Positions 19,094 to 32,138 of a DNA stretch of 64,000 nucleotides are shown piece by piece; the first letter of the stretch is position 1, and every line of letters starts with the position of its first letter. Made by a program: the position numbers and the translations under genes. Under the pieces are notes generated by a model that was not told the origin of the DNA, did not search any database, and saw nothing but the letters and a program-made list of their open reading frames with translations. The stretch spans positions 54,984 to 118,983 of the forward strand of contig NZ_FMXC01000003.1 of the NCBI RefSeq assembly GCF_900103655.1, read 5' to 3'. The stretch is from Lactobacillus kefiranofaciens. GTDB lineage: Bacteria; Bacillota; Bacilli; Lactobacillales; Lactobacillaceae.

Positions 19094-19165
19094 CGCCCGT
19101 TGGTCAAATGGTTAAGACGCTACCCTCTCAAGGTGGAGTTATGAGTTCAATTCTCGTACGGGTGA
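19094..19165 (+). tRNA. tRNA-Glu (anticodon CUC)
   Basis: Full cloverleaf: acceptor CGCCCGT/ACGGGTG, D-arm GTC..GAC, anticodon stem CTACC/GGTGG with loop CTCTCAA (anticodon CTC, reads GAG), T-arm ATGAG/CTCGT with loop TTCAATT, discriminator A, no encoded CCA. It resembles the usual tRNA-Glu(UUC) but has C34, a C1-G72 end pair, and A57 in the T-loop. It is 8 bases ahead of tRNA-Gln. Confidence 0.88.
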
Positions 19166-19173
19166 TCTATTAC

Positions 19174-19246
19174 TGAGATATAGCCAAATTGGTAAGGCAC
19201 AGGATTCTGGTTCCTGGATGTTTGGGTTCGAGCCCCAATATCTCAA
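19174..19246 (+). tRNA. tRNA-Gln (anticodon CUG)
   Basis: Acceptor TGAGATA/TATCTCA, D-arm GCC..GGC, anticodon stem CAGGA/TCCTG with loop TTCTGGT (anticodon CTG, reads CAG), T-arm TTGGG/CCCAA with loop TTCGAGC, discriminator A, no encoded CCA. Probably co-transcribed with the preceding tRNA-Glu. Confidence 0.9.
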
Positions 19247-19256
19247 TAGTTTGAAA

Positions 19257-19290
19257 AATGGCTTGAGTTTTATCTCAAGTCATTTTTATT
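19257..19290 (+). terminator. Terminator after the tRNA pair
   Basis: Inverted repeat around AATGGCTTGAG / CTCAAGTCATT followed by a T-rich tract. Confidence 0.7.
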
Positions 19291-19305
19291 TTTAGTCAAA
19301 AATAA

Positions 19306-19331
19306 AAAAGCTGGATTTTTCCAGCTTTTTT
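19306..19331 (-). terminator. Terminator of murT
   Basis: AAAAAAGCTGGA / TCCAGCTTTTTT hairpin directly after the murT stop; it can work in both directions. Confidence 0.75.
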
Positions 19332-20684
19332 CTACATACCAGCTTTAATAATTTTCTTTTCTGCCATTTTCTTTCTTAACGCTAACATTGCAGTATAAGT
19401 TGAAAGAATGTAGACCTTTTTGGTTGGTAATTTCTTAATTTCTTCGATTAGACTATCATCGTCTGGATTAGTACTCATTGTTCCAGGATCAAAGCCAGAA
19501 ATTTCCAGTCTAAAGCCCATATCATGCCAGCGTTGACCGCCGACAAGGACCTTTTTAATCTTGCTGCGATCTAATCCTTCAAAATCTGCATCCCAGATCC
19601 AAGAAGTATCAATCCCATCAGCATGATTAGCGTTAAGCAAAGCAACTAGTGAATAATCATCTTTTTCAGTATTGAGCATGTGCAATACTTCATCAAGTCC
19701 AACTGGATTTTTAACCAAGATTAGGTCGATGTCTTTACCGCCATAATGAATTAATTCTTGCCGACCAAAAATCCGTTTATTTTCAGCAAATGCTTGGGCA
19801 ACCTCCGCCTCAGTTAAACCAAAGTGACGGGCAACGGAGTAAGCAGCTAAAGCATTGTAAATATTGTAAGTACCGCCAATATTAATGGAGTATTGCTTAT
19901 TGCCCATTTGGAATTTTAGGCTGTTAGGGGTTTGATCAACAATTTTATTCACTGTAAAGGTTAAATCAGGGCGATGATAGCCGCAGTTAGGACAGAAGAA
20001 ATCACCTAAGTTGGCATAGATGCGTTCATGATAATGCAAAATATGGTCGCACTTAGGACAAAGGACACCATCGGTATTCACTGGAGCCTTAAAATCATTA
20101 GCTGGTTGATCATCAGCTAACTTGAAACCATAGAAAATCTTTTTATTAGGCAATTCTACCGAAGAAAAAATGCTTGCATCACCATTGGCGATAATTGTTG
20201 CCTCAGGTGCTAACTTAATTCCGTTTACAATTTTGTCATAAGTAGTATAGATTTCACCGTAGCGGTCCATTTGATCCCGAAAAATATTAGTTAAAACAAA
20301 GACACTAGGATGGAGCAATTTAGTAACCATCTTTACGTTGGCTTCGTCAACTTCTAGAACCGCAATTTTGCGTTTAACTCGTTTATGTTTATGAGCCAAA
20401 AAGGCAGTAACAATTCCTTGCTGCATATTTGAGCCAGAAGGGTTGGTTAATACGTCGCCATATTTTTTTCTTAAGGCTTCAACAATTAATGCAGTTGTCA
20501 TTGTCTTACCGTTGGTTCCAGTAACGATAACTGTTTCATAACCCTTAGCTAAAGAGTTAAGGACTGCCGGATCAATTTTCATTGCTAATTTACCGGGAAA
20601 ACTTGTGCCGCCCTTTAAGACGTTATGCAAGAACCAGTAACTGGATTTTCCGGCAATTTTAGCGATTCCTGATTTAAAACTCAT
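19332..20684 (-). CDS. murT: MurT-like Mur ligase (lipid II isoglutaminyl synthase subunit)
   Basis: A 450-aa Mur-ligase-fold protein with the ATP loop VTGTNGKTMTT near residue 56, a zinc-ribbon insertion with CPKC and CPNC pairs near 200 and 220, and a DUF1727 C-terminal domain, the arrangement of MurT. MurT works with the amidotransferase GatD to amidate D-Glu of the peptidoglycan stem peptide. GatD is usually next door, but no gatD-like gene is present on either side here. ATG at 20684 is preferred for spacing to gtgaggg; ATG at 20690 is also possible. Confidence 0.87.
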   Translation of the reverse strand: MSFKSGIAKIAGKSSYWFLHNVLKGGTSFPGKLAMKIDPAVLNSLAKGYETVIVTGTNGKTMTTALIVEALRKKYGDVLTNPSGSNMQQGIVTAFLAHKHKRVKRKIAVLEVDEANVKMVTKLLHPSVFVLTNIFRDQMDRYGEIYTTYDKIVNGIKLAPEATIIANGDASIFSSVELPNKKIFYGFKLADDQPANDFKAPVNTDGVLCPKCDHILHYHERIYANLGDFFCPNCGYHRPDLTFTVNKIVDQTPNSLKFQMGNKQYSINIGGTYNIYNALAAYSVARHFGLTEAEVAQAFAENKRIFGRQELIHYGGKDIDLILVKNPVGLDEVLHMLNTEKDDYSLVALLNANHADGIDTSWIWDADFEGLDRSKIKKVLVGGQRWHDMGFRLEISGFDPGTMSTNPDDDSLIEEIKKLPTKKVYILSTYTAMLALRKKMAEKKIIKAGM

Positions 20685-20792
20685 GTACATCCCTCACTTT
20701 AAAACTATGTCTAAGTTTAGCATAGAGCATGCACGAAAACGAGTTTTTCATGTTTATTTGACTGCACAAAATTAATTTTTCAACTATACTAT

Positions 20793-20858
20793 TAAAGCGA
20801 AGACTTTTTTCAAAGAGAGGGGGAGTAAAGCGAAGACTTTTTTCAAAGAGAGGGGGAG
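20793..20858 (+). repeat. Perfect 33-bp tandem duplication over the tdk ribosome binding site
   Basis: Two identical 33-bp units (20793-20825 and 20826-20858), each ending in the purine-rich GAGAGGGGGAG. Only the second is correctly spaced (7 bases) from the GTG start of tdk. The whole leader/binding-site segment has been duplicated. Confidence 0.97.
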
Positions 20859-20865
20859 CCAAAAA

Positions 20866-21465
20866 GTGGCGCAATTATTTTTTCGTTATGGCGCGATGAG
20901 TAGCGGTAAGACAATTGAAATCTTGAAAGTGGCGCACAACTATGAAGCTCAAGGTCGCAAGATTGCCCTGATGACTAGTGGACTTGATAACCGTAGTGGC
21001 GTAGGGACCGTAGCTTCTAGAATTGGGTTGCACCGTCGGGCTATTCCAATTACCGAGCAAATGAATTTGTTTGATTATATTAAAAAAATGAATGATGAAG
21101 ACCTTGCTGATGGTGATGGAAAGCTAGCTTGTGTTTTAATTGATGAAGCGCAGTTTTTAAAAAGACATCATGTTTTAGAATGCGCTAAAATTGTGGATGA
21201 GTTTAATATTCCAGTGATGACTTTTGGTTTAAAGAATGACTTTCAAAATCATCTATTTGAAGGTAGCGAAAATTTATTGATTTTTGCTGATAAGATAGAA
21301 GAGATGAAGACCATTTGCCATTATTGTGGTCACAAGGCAACAATGAATTTAAGAATTAATAATGGAAAGCCTGTATATGAAGGTGAACAAGTACAAATTG
21401 GTGGCGATGAAAGCTATTACCCAGTTTGCCGTTATCACTATTTTCACCCAGGTCTTAAGAAATAG
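20866..21465 (+). CDS. tdk: Thymidine kinase
   Basis: A 199-aa type II thymidine kinase (salvage of thymidine to dTMP). P-loop GAMSSGKT near residue 10, Walker B-like LIDEAQF near 91, and zinc-binding CHYCGHKA plus CRYHYF near the C-terminus. GTG start at 20866 follows the duplicated AGGGGGAG. First of a set with prfA, prmC and the sua5-type gene (gap to prfA 16 bases), the order common in lactobacilli. Confidence 0.96.
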   Translation: MAQLFFRYGAMSSGKTIEILKVAHNYEAQGRKIALMTSGLDNRSGVGTVASRIGLHRRAIPITEQMNLFDYIKKMNDEDLADGDGKLACVLIDEAQFLKRHHVLECAKIVDEFNIPVMTFGLKNDFQNHLFEGSENLLIFADKIEEMKTICHYCGHKATMNLRINNGKPVYEGEQVQIGGDESYYPVCRYHYFHPGLKK

Positions 21466-21481
21466 AGAGGATTAGTAATTT

Positions 21482-22570
21482 ATGGATAAAGTTATGGCTC
21501 AATTAGAGGGCTTGGTAGCTCACTATGAAGAACTTCAAGAAATGATGGCCGATCCAGAAGTTATCAATGATACCAAGCGCTACATGGAGATTTCTAAAGA
21601 AGAAGCCGATTTGCGCGAAGTTGTTCAAAAATACAAGAAGTACAAGGCAGATAAAAAGGAAATCGCTGATAATAAAGAAATTATTGCCAACGAATCAGAT
21701 AATGATTTGATTGAAATAGCTAAAGAAGAAAATGCGGAAATCGAAAAGGAAATTCCTAAACTGGAAGATGAAATTAAGATTTTGATGCTGCCTAAGGATC
21801 CTAATGATGATAAGGATATCATTATGGAAATCCGTGGTGCCGCTGGTGGTGATGAAGCCTCATTGTTTGCTGGTGATTTGCTGAGAATGTATGAAAAATA
21901 CGCAGAACGGCAAAACTGGAAGGTTTCAATGATTGATTCTGAACCAACAGAAGTTGGTGGTTATAAGCGTGTTGCCATCATGATTACGGGGGACAAGGTT
22001 TATTCAAAATTAAAGTATGAAAACGGGGCTCACCGTGTTCAGCGTATTCCAGTAACTGAATCTCAGGGCCGTGTTCATACTTCAACTGCTACTGTTGCTG
22101 TTATGCCAGAATATGAACAGGTAGATATTGACATTGATCCTAAGGATATCCGGGTTGACGTTTACCGTTCAAGTGGTGCCGGTGGTCAGCATATTAACAA
22201 GACCTCAAGTGCCGTAAGAATGACTCACTTGCCAACTGGAATTGTAGTTGCGATGCAGGATCAACGTAGTCAGCAGCAAAACCGTGAAAAAGCCATGCAA
22301 ATTTTGAAATCACGTGTTTACGATTATTATGAAAGCAAAAACCAGGCTAAATATGATGCTAAGCGTAAGAATGCCGTTGGTACTGGGGATCGTTCAGAAA
22401 GAATTAGAACGTATAACTACCCACAAAATAGGGTTACTGATCACCGCATTGGTTTAACTATTAACAAGCTTGATCGAGTAATGAACGGTGAACTTGATGA
22501 AATTATTGATGCATTGATTCTTTATAATCAAACGAAACAATTAGAGGAGTTGGCTGATCAAAATGCCTAA
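21482..22570 (+). CDS. prfA: Peptide chain release factor 1
   Basis: A 362-aa class-I release factor for UAA and UAG. The catalytic GGQ ([11 protein letters not shown]) is near residue 234, and the tripeptide PAT anticodon region and the C-terminal domain are present. It overlaps prmC, whose product methylates the GGQ glutamine, by 8 bases, so the enzyme and its substrate are co-translated. Confidence 0.97.
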   Translation: MDKVMAQLEGLVAHYEELQEMMADPEVINDTKRYMEISKEEADLREVVQKYKKYKADKKEIADNKEIIANESDNDLIEIAKEENAEIEKEIPKLEDEIKILMLPKDPNDDKDIIMEIRGAAGGDEASLFAGDLLRMYEKYAERQNWKVSMIDSEPTEVGGYKRVAIMITGDKVYSKLKYENGAHRVQRIPVTESQGRVHTSTATVAVMPEYEQVDIDIDPKDIRVDVYRSSGAGGQHINKTSSAVRMTHLPTGIVVAMQDQRSQQQNREKAMQILKSRVYDYYESKNQAKYDAKRKNAVGTGDRSERIRTYNYPQNRVTDHRIGLTINKLDRVMNGELDEIIDALILYNQTKQLEELADQNA

Positions 22571-23405
22571 AACATTGAAGGAGCTGCGTATTAAAGCAGG
22601 AGAGGCTGCTGAAAATGCGCGTCCAGAAGATATTGACTTTCTATTAGCCGAGCAACTTAATCTAACGCCAAGCGAGTTTGAGATGAAGCAGGACATGGTC
22701 TTAACTGCAGATCAAATCAAGCAAGCTAATAAGGATATCAAGAAATTAGCTAGGGGCGTTTCACCGCAATATATCTTGGGTTATGCTTGGTTTTTAGGCT
22801 ATAAGATTATGGTGCAGCGTGGTGTTTTGATTCCGCGTTTTGAAACAGAAGAATTAATCGAATGGGCGCTTAAATCACTTAAAACGGGAGATAAGGTTTT
22901 AGATTTGGGTACCGGTTCAGGGTGCATTACTGTAGCACTAGCTAAAGAAGCTGAGAAAAAAAGCATTACAGATTTAATTTTATATGCTAGCGATATAACT
23001 GATACCGCTTTAAGAACAAGTGAAGAGAACTTTTTGACTTATGGTTTGGATGTTACTACGCGCAAAGCCAATGTATTAATCGGTTTGGAAAAATTCGATT
23101 TAATCATTTCTAATCCACCTTATATTAAGACGACCGAGAAAAACGTCATGGATGAAAATGTTTTGCAAAATGAACCTAAAGAAGCCTTATTTGCAGGTAA
23201 GGATGGCTTAGATTTTTATAAAAAATTTGCAAAACAGGTGCGTGAGCACTTAAATAGTCATGGTGAATTCTTCTTAGAATTTGGTTTTAGCGAAGAAGAA
23301 CAATTAAAAGAATTGTTTGCTAAAGAATTACCTGATTTTGAGATTGAATTTAGAAACGACATGGCAGATAAGCCACGCATGGTTCATGGAAGGTGGCAAA
23401 AATAA
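22563..23405 (+). CDS. prmC: Release factor glutamine methyltransferase
   Basis: A 280-aa SAM-dependent methylase. Motif [12 protein letters not shown] near residue 112 and the amide-methylating NPPY motif (ISNPPYIK) near 182. It modifies the glutamine of the GGQ motif in RF1 and RF2. The N-terminal helical domain typical of PrmC/HemK is present. Start overlaps prfA. Confidence 0.96.
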   Translation: MPKTLKELRIKAGEAAENARPEDIDFLLAEQLNLTPSEFEMKQDMVLTADQIKQANKDIKKLARGVSPQYILGYAWFLGYKIMVQRGVLIPRFETEELIEWALKSLKTGDKVLDLGTGSGCITVALAKEAEKKSITDLILYASDITDTALRTSEENFLTYGLDVTTRKANVLIGLEKFDLIISNPPYIKTTEKNVMDENVLQNEPKEALFAGKDGLDFYKKFAKQVREHLNSHGEFFLEFGFSEEEQLKELFAKELPDFEIEFRNDMADKPRMVHGRWQK

Positions 23406-23411
23406 AAGATT

Positions 23412-24413
23412 ATGGAAACAAAGATTTTTAAGAAAGATCAACTTGATGAAGCCGTTGATTTACTTACAAAAGGCGAATTGGTAGCTTTTCCAACTGAAAC
23501 TGTTTATGGCTTAGGTGCGATTGCAACAAAAGAAAAATCTGTTAAGGGCGTTTATGCTGCTAAAGGCCGTCCTAGCGATAATCCGCTAATTGTGACCGTC
23601 TCTGATGAAAAGACGATGGAACGCTACGCTAAAGAAGTACCTGAAAGAGCTAAGAAGCTAATTAAGCATTTCTGGCCAGGTCCGTTGACTTTGCTTTTAT
23701 TTGTAAAGCCAGGTACTCTTCCTACTGCTGTTACTGGTGGGTTAGATACAGTAGCCTTTCGCTGCCCAGATGATCAATTGACGCATGATTTAATTGCTAA
23801 ATTAGGCTATCCAATTGTAGGACCATCTGCTAATACTTCTACTAAGCCTAGTCCAACGACTGCTGAGCATGTTTATCATGATTTAAAGGGCAAGATTGCT
23901 GGGATTATTGATGATGGTCCGACTCGCGTAGGTCTTGAATCAACAATTATTGATTTGTCAGTAAAAACGCCTATCGTACTTCGTCCAGGTGAAATTACGC
24001 CAGAAGAATTAAGTAAAGTTTTAGGCGAAAAAGTTTTGATTAATACTGGTAAAGTCTCAGATAAAGAAGTGCCAAAGGCTCCAGGAATGAAGTATCGTCA
24101 TTATGCGCCGAGTGAACCAGTTACTGTTGTTGATAATCCAGCTGACTTTAGTAAGATTGATTTTAATGCTAAAACTGGAGTGGCAGCATTAAAATCTGTT
24201 TTGGATAAAATTGACTTGCCTGGCGAAAATAAATTTGATTTGGGCAATAATTTGGTTGATGCTGACCATAATTTGTTTGGTGGTCTACGTTATTTTGACG
24301 ATAAAGATGATATCGAAACCATCTATGTTCAAGGATTCGATGAAGGCGAAGAAAGTTTGGCCTATATGAATCGTTTGAATAAAGCTGCAGGTGGACATCA
24401 TTTCAATAAATAA
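23412..24413 (+). CDS. L-threonylcarbamoyladenylate synthase (Sua5/YwlC type)
   Basis: A 333-aa two-domain protein. The N-terminal YrdC domain has FPTETVYGLGA near residue 27 and the KGRPSDNPL segment that binds nucleotide; the C-terminal Sua5 domain follows. It makes threonylcarbamoyl-AMP for the universal t6A37 modification of ANN-decoding tRNAs, later transferred by TsaBDE (not here). Six bases after prmC, the last gene of the tdk operon. Confidence 0.94.
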   Translation: METKIFKKDQLDEAVDLLTKGELVAFPTETVYGLGAIATKEKSVKGVYAAKGRPSDNPLIVTVSDEKTMERYAKEVPERAKKLIKHFWPGPLTLLLFVKPGTLPTAVTGGLDTVAFRCPDDQLTHDLIAKLGYPIVGPSANTSTKPSPTTAEHVYHDLKGKIAGIIDDGPTRVGLESTIIDLSVKTPIVLRPGEITPEELSKVLGEKVLINTGKVSDKEVPKAPGMKYRHYAPSEPVTVVDNPADFSKIDFNAKTGVAALKSVLDKIDLPGENKFDLGNNLVDADHNLFGGLRYFDDKDDIETIYVQGFDEGEESLAYMNRLNKAAGGHHFNK

Positions 24414-24419
24414 AAAATA

Positions 24420-24453
24420 AGACGCAAAGGGCTTTAAACCCTTTGCGTTTTTG
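24420..24453 (+). terminator. Terminator of the tdk-prfA operon
   Basis: GACGCAAAGGG / CCCTTTGCGT hairpin followed by TTTTTG. Confidence 0.88.
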
Positions 24454-24498
24454 ATTAAAATATTTAATGACTAGATTATTTTTTTATAGGAGGCATAT

Positions 24499-25128
24499 AT
24501 GGGAAAGTTCGTAGTTTTGGATCACCCATTGATTCAACACAAATTGACAATTATTCGTCGCAAGGATACGGGATCAAATGAATTCCGTAGAATCGTTGGT
24601 GAAATCGGTGGTTTGATGACTTATGAAATCACCAGAGATTTACCACTCGAAGATGTCGAAATTGAAACACCAATGGGTAAGACGGTTCAAAAAGGAATTG
24701 CTGGTAAGAAGTTGACAATTGTGCCAATTTTGCGTGCTGGTATGGGGATGCTGAATGGCGTCCTTGAAATGGTACCATCAGCTAAGATTGCGGTTATTGG
24801 TATGTATCGTGATGAAAAGACTTTGAAGCCACATGAATATTTCTTTAAGGCTCCAAAGGACATTGCTGAACGTGAGTGCTTGGTCGTTGATCCAATGCTT
24901 GCAACTGGTGGCTCAGCTAATGATGCTATCGCTGCATTGAAAAAGCGTGGCGTTAAGGAAATTAAGCTGGCAGTTTTGGTAGCAGCACCAGAAGGTATTA
25001 AGGCTGTCCAAAAGGCTAACCCTGATGTTGATATCTACGCCGCAGCCGAAGATGAAAAATTAATGTCTAATGGCTACATCTTCCCAGGCTTAGGTGATGC
25101 AGGGGACAGATTATTTGGTACTAAGTAA
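24499..25128 (+). CDS. upp: Uracil phosphoribosyltransferase
   Basis: A 209-aa enzyme converting uracil and PRPP to UMP. PRPP-binding motif [12 protein letters not shown] near residue 130; the C-terminal uracil-binding [11 protein letters not shown] is present. Often located just before the atp operon in Firmicutes, as here. An aggaggc site precedes the ATG. Confidence 0.97.
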   Translation: MGKFVVLDHPLIQHKLTIIRRKDTGSNEFRRIVGEIGGLMTYEITRDLPLEDVEIETPMGKTVQKGIAGKKLTIVPILRAGMGMLNGVLEMVPSAKIAVIGMYRDEKTLKPHEYFFKAPKDIAERECLVVDPMLATGGSANDAIAALKKRGVKEIKLAVLVAAPEGIKAVQKANPDVDIYAAAEDEKLMSNGYIFPGLGDAGDRLFGTK

Positions 25129-25251
25129 TCTCTCTTTTTAAGAAAAATTTACTCTAAAATGCGCTTTCATTTTACACAAATAACTTTTTTGGTGTTAAGA
25201 TGATTTATGTGTTCGAGTTTTATTCAACACGAGAAGGGAGGTCACGAAGTA

Positions 25252-26210
<959 letters not shown>

Positions 26211-26265
26211 TCAGAAAAAAGTTTTTAACTAAAGGAATTTAAGTATAAAGAGAGAAGGGCAGTAA

Positions 26266-26775
26266 ATGACTATTCAAACATTATTTGCAGCCTCACATCA
26301 CATTTACCTGGGCAATGCCATTTGGTATTTGATTTGTTTTGCCATCTTGATGCTTCTCATTAAGCACTATGCTTGGGGTCCAGTATCTGATATGATGGAA
26401 AAACGGCGGCAAAAAGTTATTAATGACTTGGATTCAGCCGCAAGTGATCGTAAAAAAGCTGAAACGCTTGCTAACGAGCGTGAAGCTGCCTTGAAGAACT
26501 CAAGACAAGAAGCAACACAGGTTCTCTCTGAAGCTAAAAACAATGCGCAAAACATAAGTAAAGAAATCGTAGCAAGTGCCAATGATGATGCTGCAGCAAT
26601 TGTCAAGAAGGCTAATGAAGAAGCCGCTAAAGCTAAATCAGATGCTTTGAATTCTGCACGTGACCAAGTTGCTGATATTTCTGTAGCAATTGCCGAAAAA
26701 GTAATTGCTAAGAATTTATCTGCTGAAGACCAAAAAGATTTAGTCGACCAATTTATTAAGGGGTTGGATGATTAA
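26266..26775 (+). CDS. atpF: F1Fo ATP synthase subunit b
   Basis: A 169-aa peripheral-stalk protein: one N-terminal membrane span (about 15-35), then a long Ala/Lys/Glu-rich coiled coil to the C-terminus. It ends one base into the atpH start codon. Confidence 0.96.
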   Translation: MTIQTLFAASHHIYLGNAIWYLICFAILMLLIKHYAWGPVSDMMEKRRQKVINDLDSAASDRKKAETLANEREAALKNSRQEATQVLSEAKNNAQNISKEIVASANDDAAAIVKKANEEAAKAKSDALNSARDQVADISVAIAEKVIAKNLSAEDQKDLVDQFIKGLDD

Positions 26776-27323
26776 TGGCTTTAAGTAGAGAAGAAGTAGC
26801 TGCACGCTACGGTGCCGCTTTGTTCGGCTATGCGCAAGATAATAAAGTGCTAGATAACGTTTATGATGAAATGTTGGAATTAAAAAAGGCAGTACTTGCT
26901 AATCCACAAATTATCAGCGTTTTAAGTGATCCTATTTTAAGCAGTAAGGATAAAAAGTCGGTTTTAACGGCAGTTGAAAAGGGCTTCTCAGAAGAAGTTC
27001 AAGGCTTTTTGAATTTACTACTTGAATATAACCGCTTTGCAGATTTGGTTGATATTATTGATCAATTCGTAGCATTTTATGATGATGAAAAAAAGATTGC
27101 ATCTGGTACTGCAACTACTGCAGTTAAATTGGATGATGATCAACTACAGCGTTTAGGTGATAGTTTCGCTAAGAAATATAATTTGAATGCTGTGCGTCTT
27201 GAGAATAAAGTTGATCCAAGTATTTTAGGCGGCGTGGTTCTTCAAGTGAAGGATCGCGTGATCGATGGTTCAGTTAAAACTAAGCTGAATAAGATCCGCG
27301 CGCAAATAATTGATAATAATTAA
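26775..27323 (+). CDS. atpH: F1Fo ATP synthase subunit delta
   Basis: A 182-aa delta (OSCP) subunit that joins the peripheral stalk to the F1 head. Typical start [13 protein letters not shown], and [15 protein letters not shown] near the C-terminus. Overlaps atpF by one base. Confidence 0.95.
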   Translation: MALSREEVAARYGAALFGYAQDNKVLDNVYDEMLELKKAVLANPQIISVLSDPILSSKDKKSVLTAVEKGFSEEVQGFLNLLLEYNRFADLVDIIDQFVAFYDDEKKIASGTATTAVKLDDDQLQRLGDSFAKKYNLNAVRLENKVDPSILGGVVLQVKDRVIDGSVKTKLNKIRAQIIDNN

Positions 27324-27337
27324 AAGAGGTGAAACCA

Positions 27338-28849
27338 TTGAGCATTAAAGCGGAAGAAATTAGCTCCTTGATCAAGCAACAACTTGAACATTACGATGAT
27401 AAGCTCGACATCAACGAAGTCGGTGTTGTAACTTATGTTGGTGATGGTATCGCCCGTGTTCACGGACTTAATAATGCATTAGCCGGTGAGTTGTTAAAAT
27501 TTGATAACGGATCTTACGGTATTGCCCAAAACCTTGATTCTAATGATGTTGGTATCATTATTTTAGGTCAATTTGACAATATTCGTGAAGGTGACCGTGT
27601 TCAAAGAACTGGTCGAATCATGTCAGTTCCTGTAGGTAATTCTTTAATCGGTAGAGTAGTTAACCCATTGGGTCAACCAGTTGACGGTTTAGGTGAAATT
27701 AAGGCTGATAAGACTCGTCCTATTGAAGCTAAAGCTCCAGGCGTTATGGACCGTCAATCAGTTAAGCAACCACTTCAAACTGGTATTAAGGCTATCGATG
27801 CCTTAGTTCCAATTGGTCGTGGACAGCGTGAATTGATTATCGGTGACCGTAAAACTGGTAAAACTAGTTTGGCTATTGATACCATTCTTAACCAAAAGGG
27901 ACAAGGCGTAATTTGTATTTACGTTGCTATTGGTCAAAAGGAATCAACCGTTAGAACTCAAGTAGAAACTTTAAAGCGCTTTGGCGCGATGGATTATACC
28001 ATTGTTGTTGAAGCGGGCCCAAGTGAACCAGCACCAATGCTTTACATTGCACCATATGCTGGTACCGCTATGGGTGAGGAATTTATGTACAATGGCAAGG
28101 ACGTATTAATCGTATTCGATGACCTATCCAAACAAGCTGTCGCTTACCGCGAACTTTCCTTGTTGCTTCGTCGTCCGCCTGGTCGTGAAGCCTACCCTGG
28201 TGACGTCTTTTACTTACACTCACGTTTACTTGAACGTAGTGCTAAGTTGAGTGACAAACTTGGTGGTGGGTCATTGACTGCTTTGCCAATCATTCAAACT
28301 GAAGCCGGCGACATTTCTGCATATATTCCAACTAACGTAATTTCCATTACTGATGGTCAGATTTTCTTGCAGAGTGATTTGTTCTTTGCTGGTACTCGTC
28401 CAGCTATCGATGCTGGTAACTCAGTTTCTCGTGTTGGTGGTAATGCGCAGATTAAAGCAATGAAGAAAGTTGCTGGTACTTTACGTACTGATCTTGCAGC
28501 TTACCGTGAACTTGAAAGTTTCGCTCAATTTGGTAGTGATCTTGATCAAGCTACCCAAGCTAAACTGAACAGAGGTCAAAGAACGGTTGAAGTTTTGAAG
28601 CAACCACTTCATGACCCAATTCCTGTTGAAAAACAAGTGTTGATTCTTTATGCTTTGACTCACGGCTATCTTGACTCAGTTCCAGTTGAAGATATTAGTC
28701 GTTTTGAAAGTGAATTATTTGATAACTTTGACAGTAGTCATGCTGATTTACTGAAGACTATTCGTGAGACTGGTAAGTTGCCAGATGACAAGAAGTTGTC
28801 AGCAGTTGTTGAGGAATTCAGTGAGAGCTTTACACCAAGTGAGAAATAG
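27338..28849 (+). CDS. atpA: F1Fo ATP synthase subunit alpha
   Basis: A 503-aa non-catalytic nucleotide-binding subunit. P-loop [10 protein letters not shown] near residue 169 and the family stretch [13 protein letters not shown] near 353. The TTG at 27338 is chosen because it gives the usual SIKAEEIS N-terminus and is spaced 7 bases from AGAGGTG; a GTG at 27329 falls inside that site. Confidence 0.95.
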   Translation: MSIKAEEISSLIKQQLEHYDDKLDINEVGVVTYVGDGIARVHGLNNALAGELLKFDNGSYGIAQNLDSNDVGIIILGQFDNIREGDRVQRTGRIMSVPVGNSLIGRVVNPLGQPVDGLGEIKADKTRPIEAKAPGVMDRQSVKQPLQTGIKAIDALVPIGRGQRELIIGDRKTGKTSLAIDTILNQKGQGVICIYVAIGQKESTVRTQVETLKRFGAMDYTIVVEAGPSEPAPMLYIAPYAGTAMGEEFMYNGKDVLIVFDDLSKQAVAYRELSLLLRRPPGREAYPGDVFYLHSRLLERSAKLSDKLGGGSLTALPIIQTEAGDISAYIPTNVISITDGQIFLQSDLFFAGTRPAIDAGNSVSRVGGNAQIKAMKKVAGTLRTDLAAYRELESFAQFGSDLDQATQAKLNRGQRTVEVLKQPLHDPIPVEKQVLILYALTHGYLDSVPVEDISRFESELFDNFDSSHADLLKTIRETGKLPDDKKLSAVVEEFSESFTPSEK

Positions 28850-28861
28850 GAGGTAGAATAT

Positions 28862-31286
<2,425 letters not shown>

Positions 31287-31297
31287 GGTGATGTCAA

Positions 31298-31759
31298 ATG
31301 GCAGATCCAGAGAAACTTTTTGCAGATCCAGAGAAACTTTTTAAAGTAGATGTTGTAACTCCAAACGGAATGATTTATTCCCACCGTGGAAGCATCGTTG
31401 ATGTCCGTGCTATTGATGGTGAGCGTTCAATTTTGTACAATCACGTACCGTTATTAACGCCTCTTGTCATTAGTGAAGTGAAGGTTAAGCGTAGTCGTGA
31501 GATGAATTCAAGAATTGATCATATCGCTATTAGTGGCGGTTATATTGAGTTCTCGGATAACGTAGCTACGATTATCGCTGATAGTGCGGAACGTGCTAGA
31601 AATATTGATGTTTCTCGTGCTCAAGCCGCTAAGGAAAGAGCCGAAAAACGTTTGAAAGAAGCACGTGAAAAACATGATGAACGTACTGAGAAACGTGCTG
31701 CAGTTGCTTTAAGACGGGCACTTAACAGAATCAGTGTTTACAACACTAGAGGACACTAA
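31298..31759 (+). CDS. atpC: F1Fo ATP synthase subunit epsilon (with duplicated N-terminus)
   Basis: A 153-aa epsilon subunit: N-terminal beta-sandwich ([13 protein letters not shown]...) and C-terminal two-helix domain rich in Ala/Arg/Lys, which inhibits ATP hydrolysis. The protein starts [16 protein letters not shown] because a 21-bp segment is perfectly duplicated, inserting seven residues ahead of the beta-sandwich. In-frame and probably tolerated. Last gene of the operon. Confidence 0.95.
   Translation: MADPEKLFADPEKLFKVDVVTPNGMIYSHRGSIVDVRAIDGERSILYNHVPLLTPLVISEVKVKRSREMNSRIDHIAISGGYIEFSDNVATIIADSAERARNIDVSRAQAAKERAEKRLKEAREKHDERTEKRAAVALRRALNRISVYNTRGH
31301..31342 (+). repeat. Perfect 21-bp tandem duplication inside atpC
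   Basis: Units at 31301-31321 and 31322-31342 are identical and add exactly seven codons (ADPEKLF) to the epsilon subunit. Confidence 0.97.
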
Positions 31760-31768
31760 CATAATGAG

Positions 31769-31802
31769 AAGACGGATGCAAAATCTGCATCCGTCTTTTT
31801 TT
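31769..31802 (+). terminator. Terminator of the atp operon
   Basis: GACGGATGCA / TGCATCCGTC hairpin with a five-base loop and a long T tract. Confidence 0.92.
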
Positions 31803-31821
31803 AATTTAACAAGGAAAAGAT

Positions 31822-32052
31822 ATGTTTCAATTAGGCGTTCACGCTATTATTAGTATTATTATTTATCTAATTGCTATTGGTTTTTCATTTCAGGCAATGA
31901 AGGCTGTTCAATTAGAAAAAATTATTCGTAAAGGACATGTTTTTGAGACACAATTACTGTATTTATTCTTAGCTATTGCATTAGGATTTTTGGTTGGTAA
32001 TTTTGTGATTACTTTTATCGATACTTCAATGCAATTAAGTAATTTGTTTTAA
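31822..32052 (+). CDS. DUF1146 (YwzB-like) membrane protein
   Basis: A 76-aa protein with two membrane spans (about 5-27 and 45-68) separated by a short basic loop. DUF1146 proteins are regularly found between the atp operon and an mreB-like gene in Firmicutes, as here. Function unknown. Confidence 0.85.
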   Translation: MFQLGVHAIISIIIYLIAIGFSFQAMKAVQLEKIIRKGHVFETQLLYLFLAIALGFLVGNFVITFIDTSMQLSNLF

Positions 32053-32138
32053 AGATTGTTTTAAAACAAGATCAGTAAAGGAAACTCAAGGTTATTTATG
32101 GTAAAATGGACCATGAATAATTATGGAGGGCTATTGTT

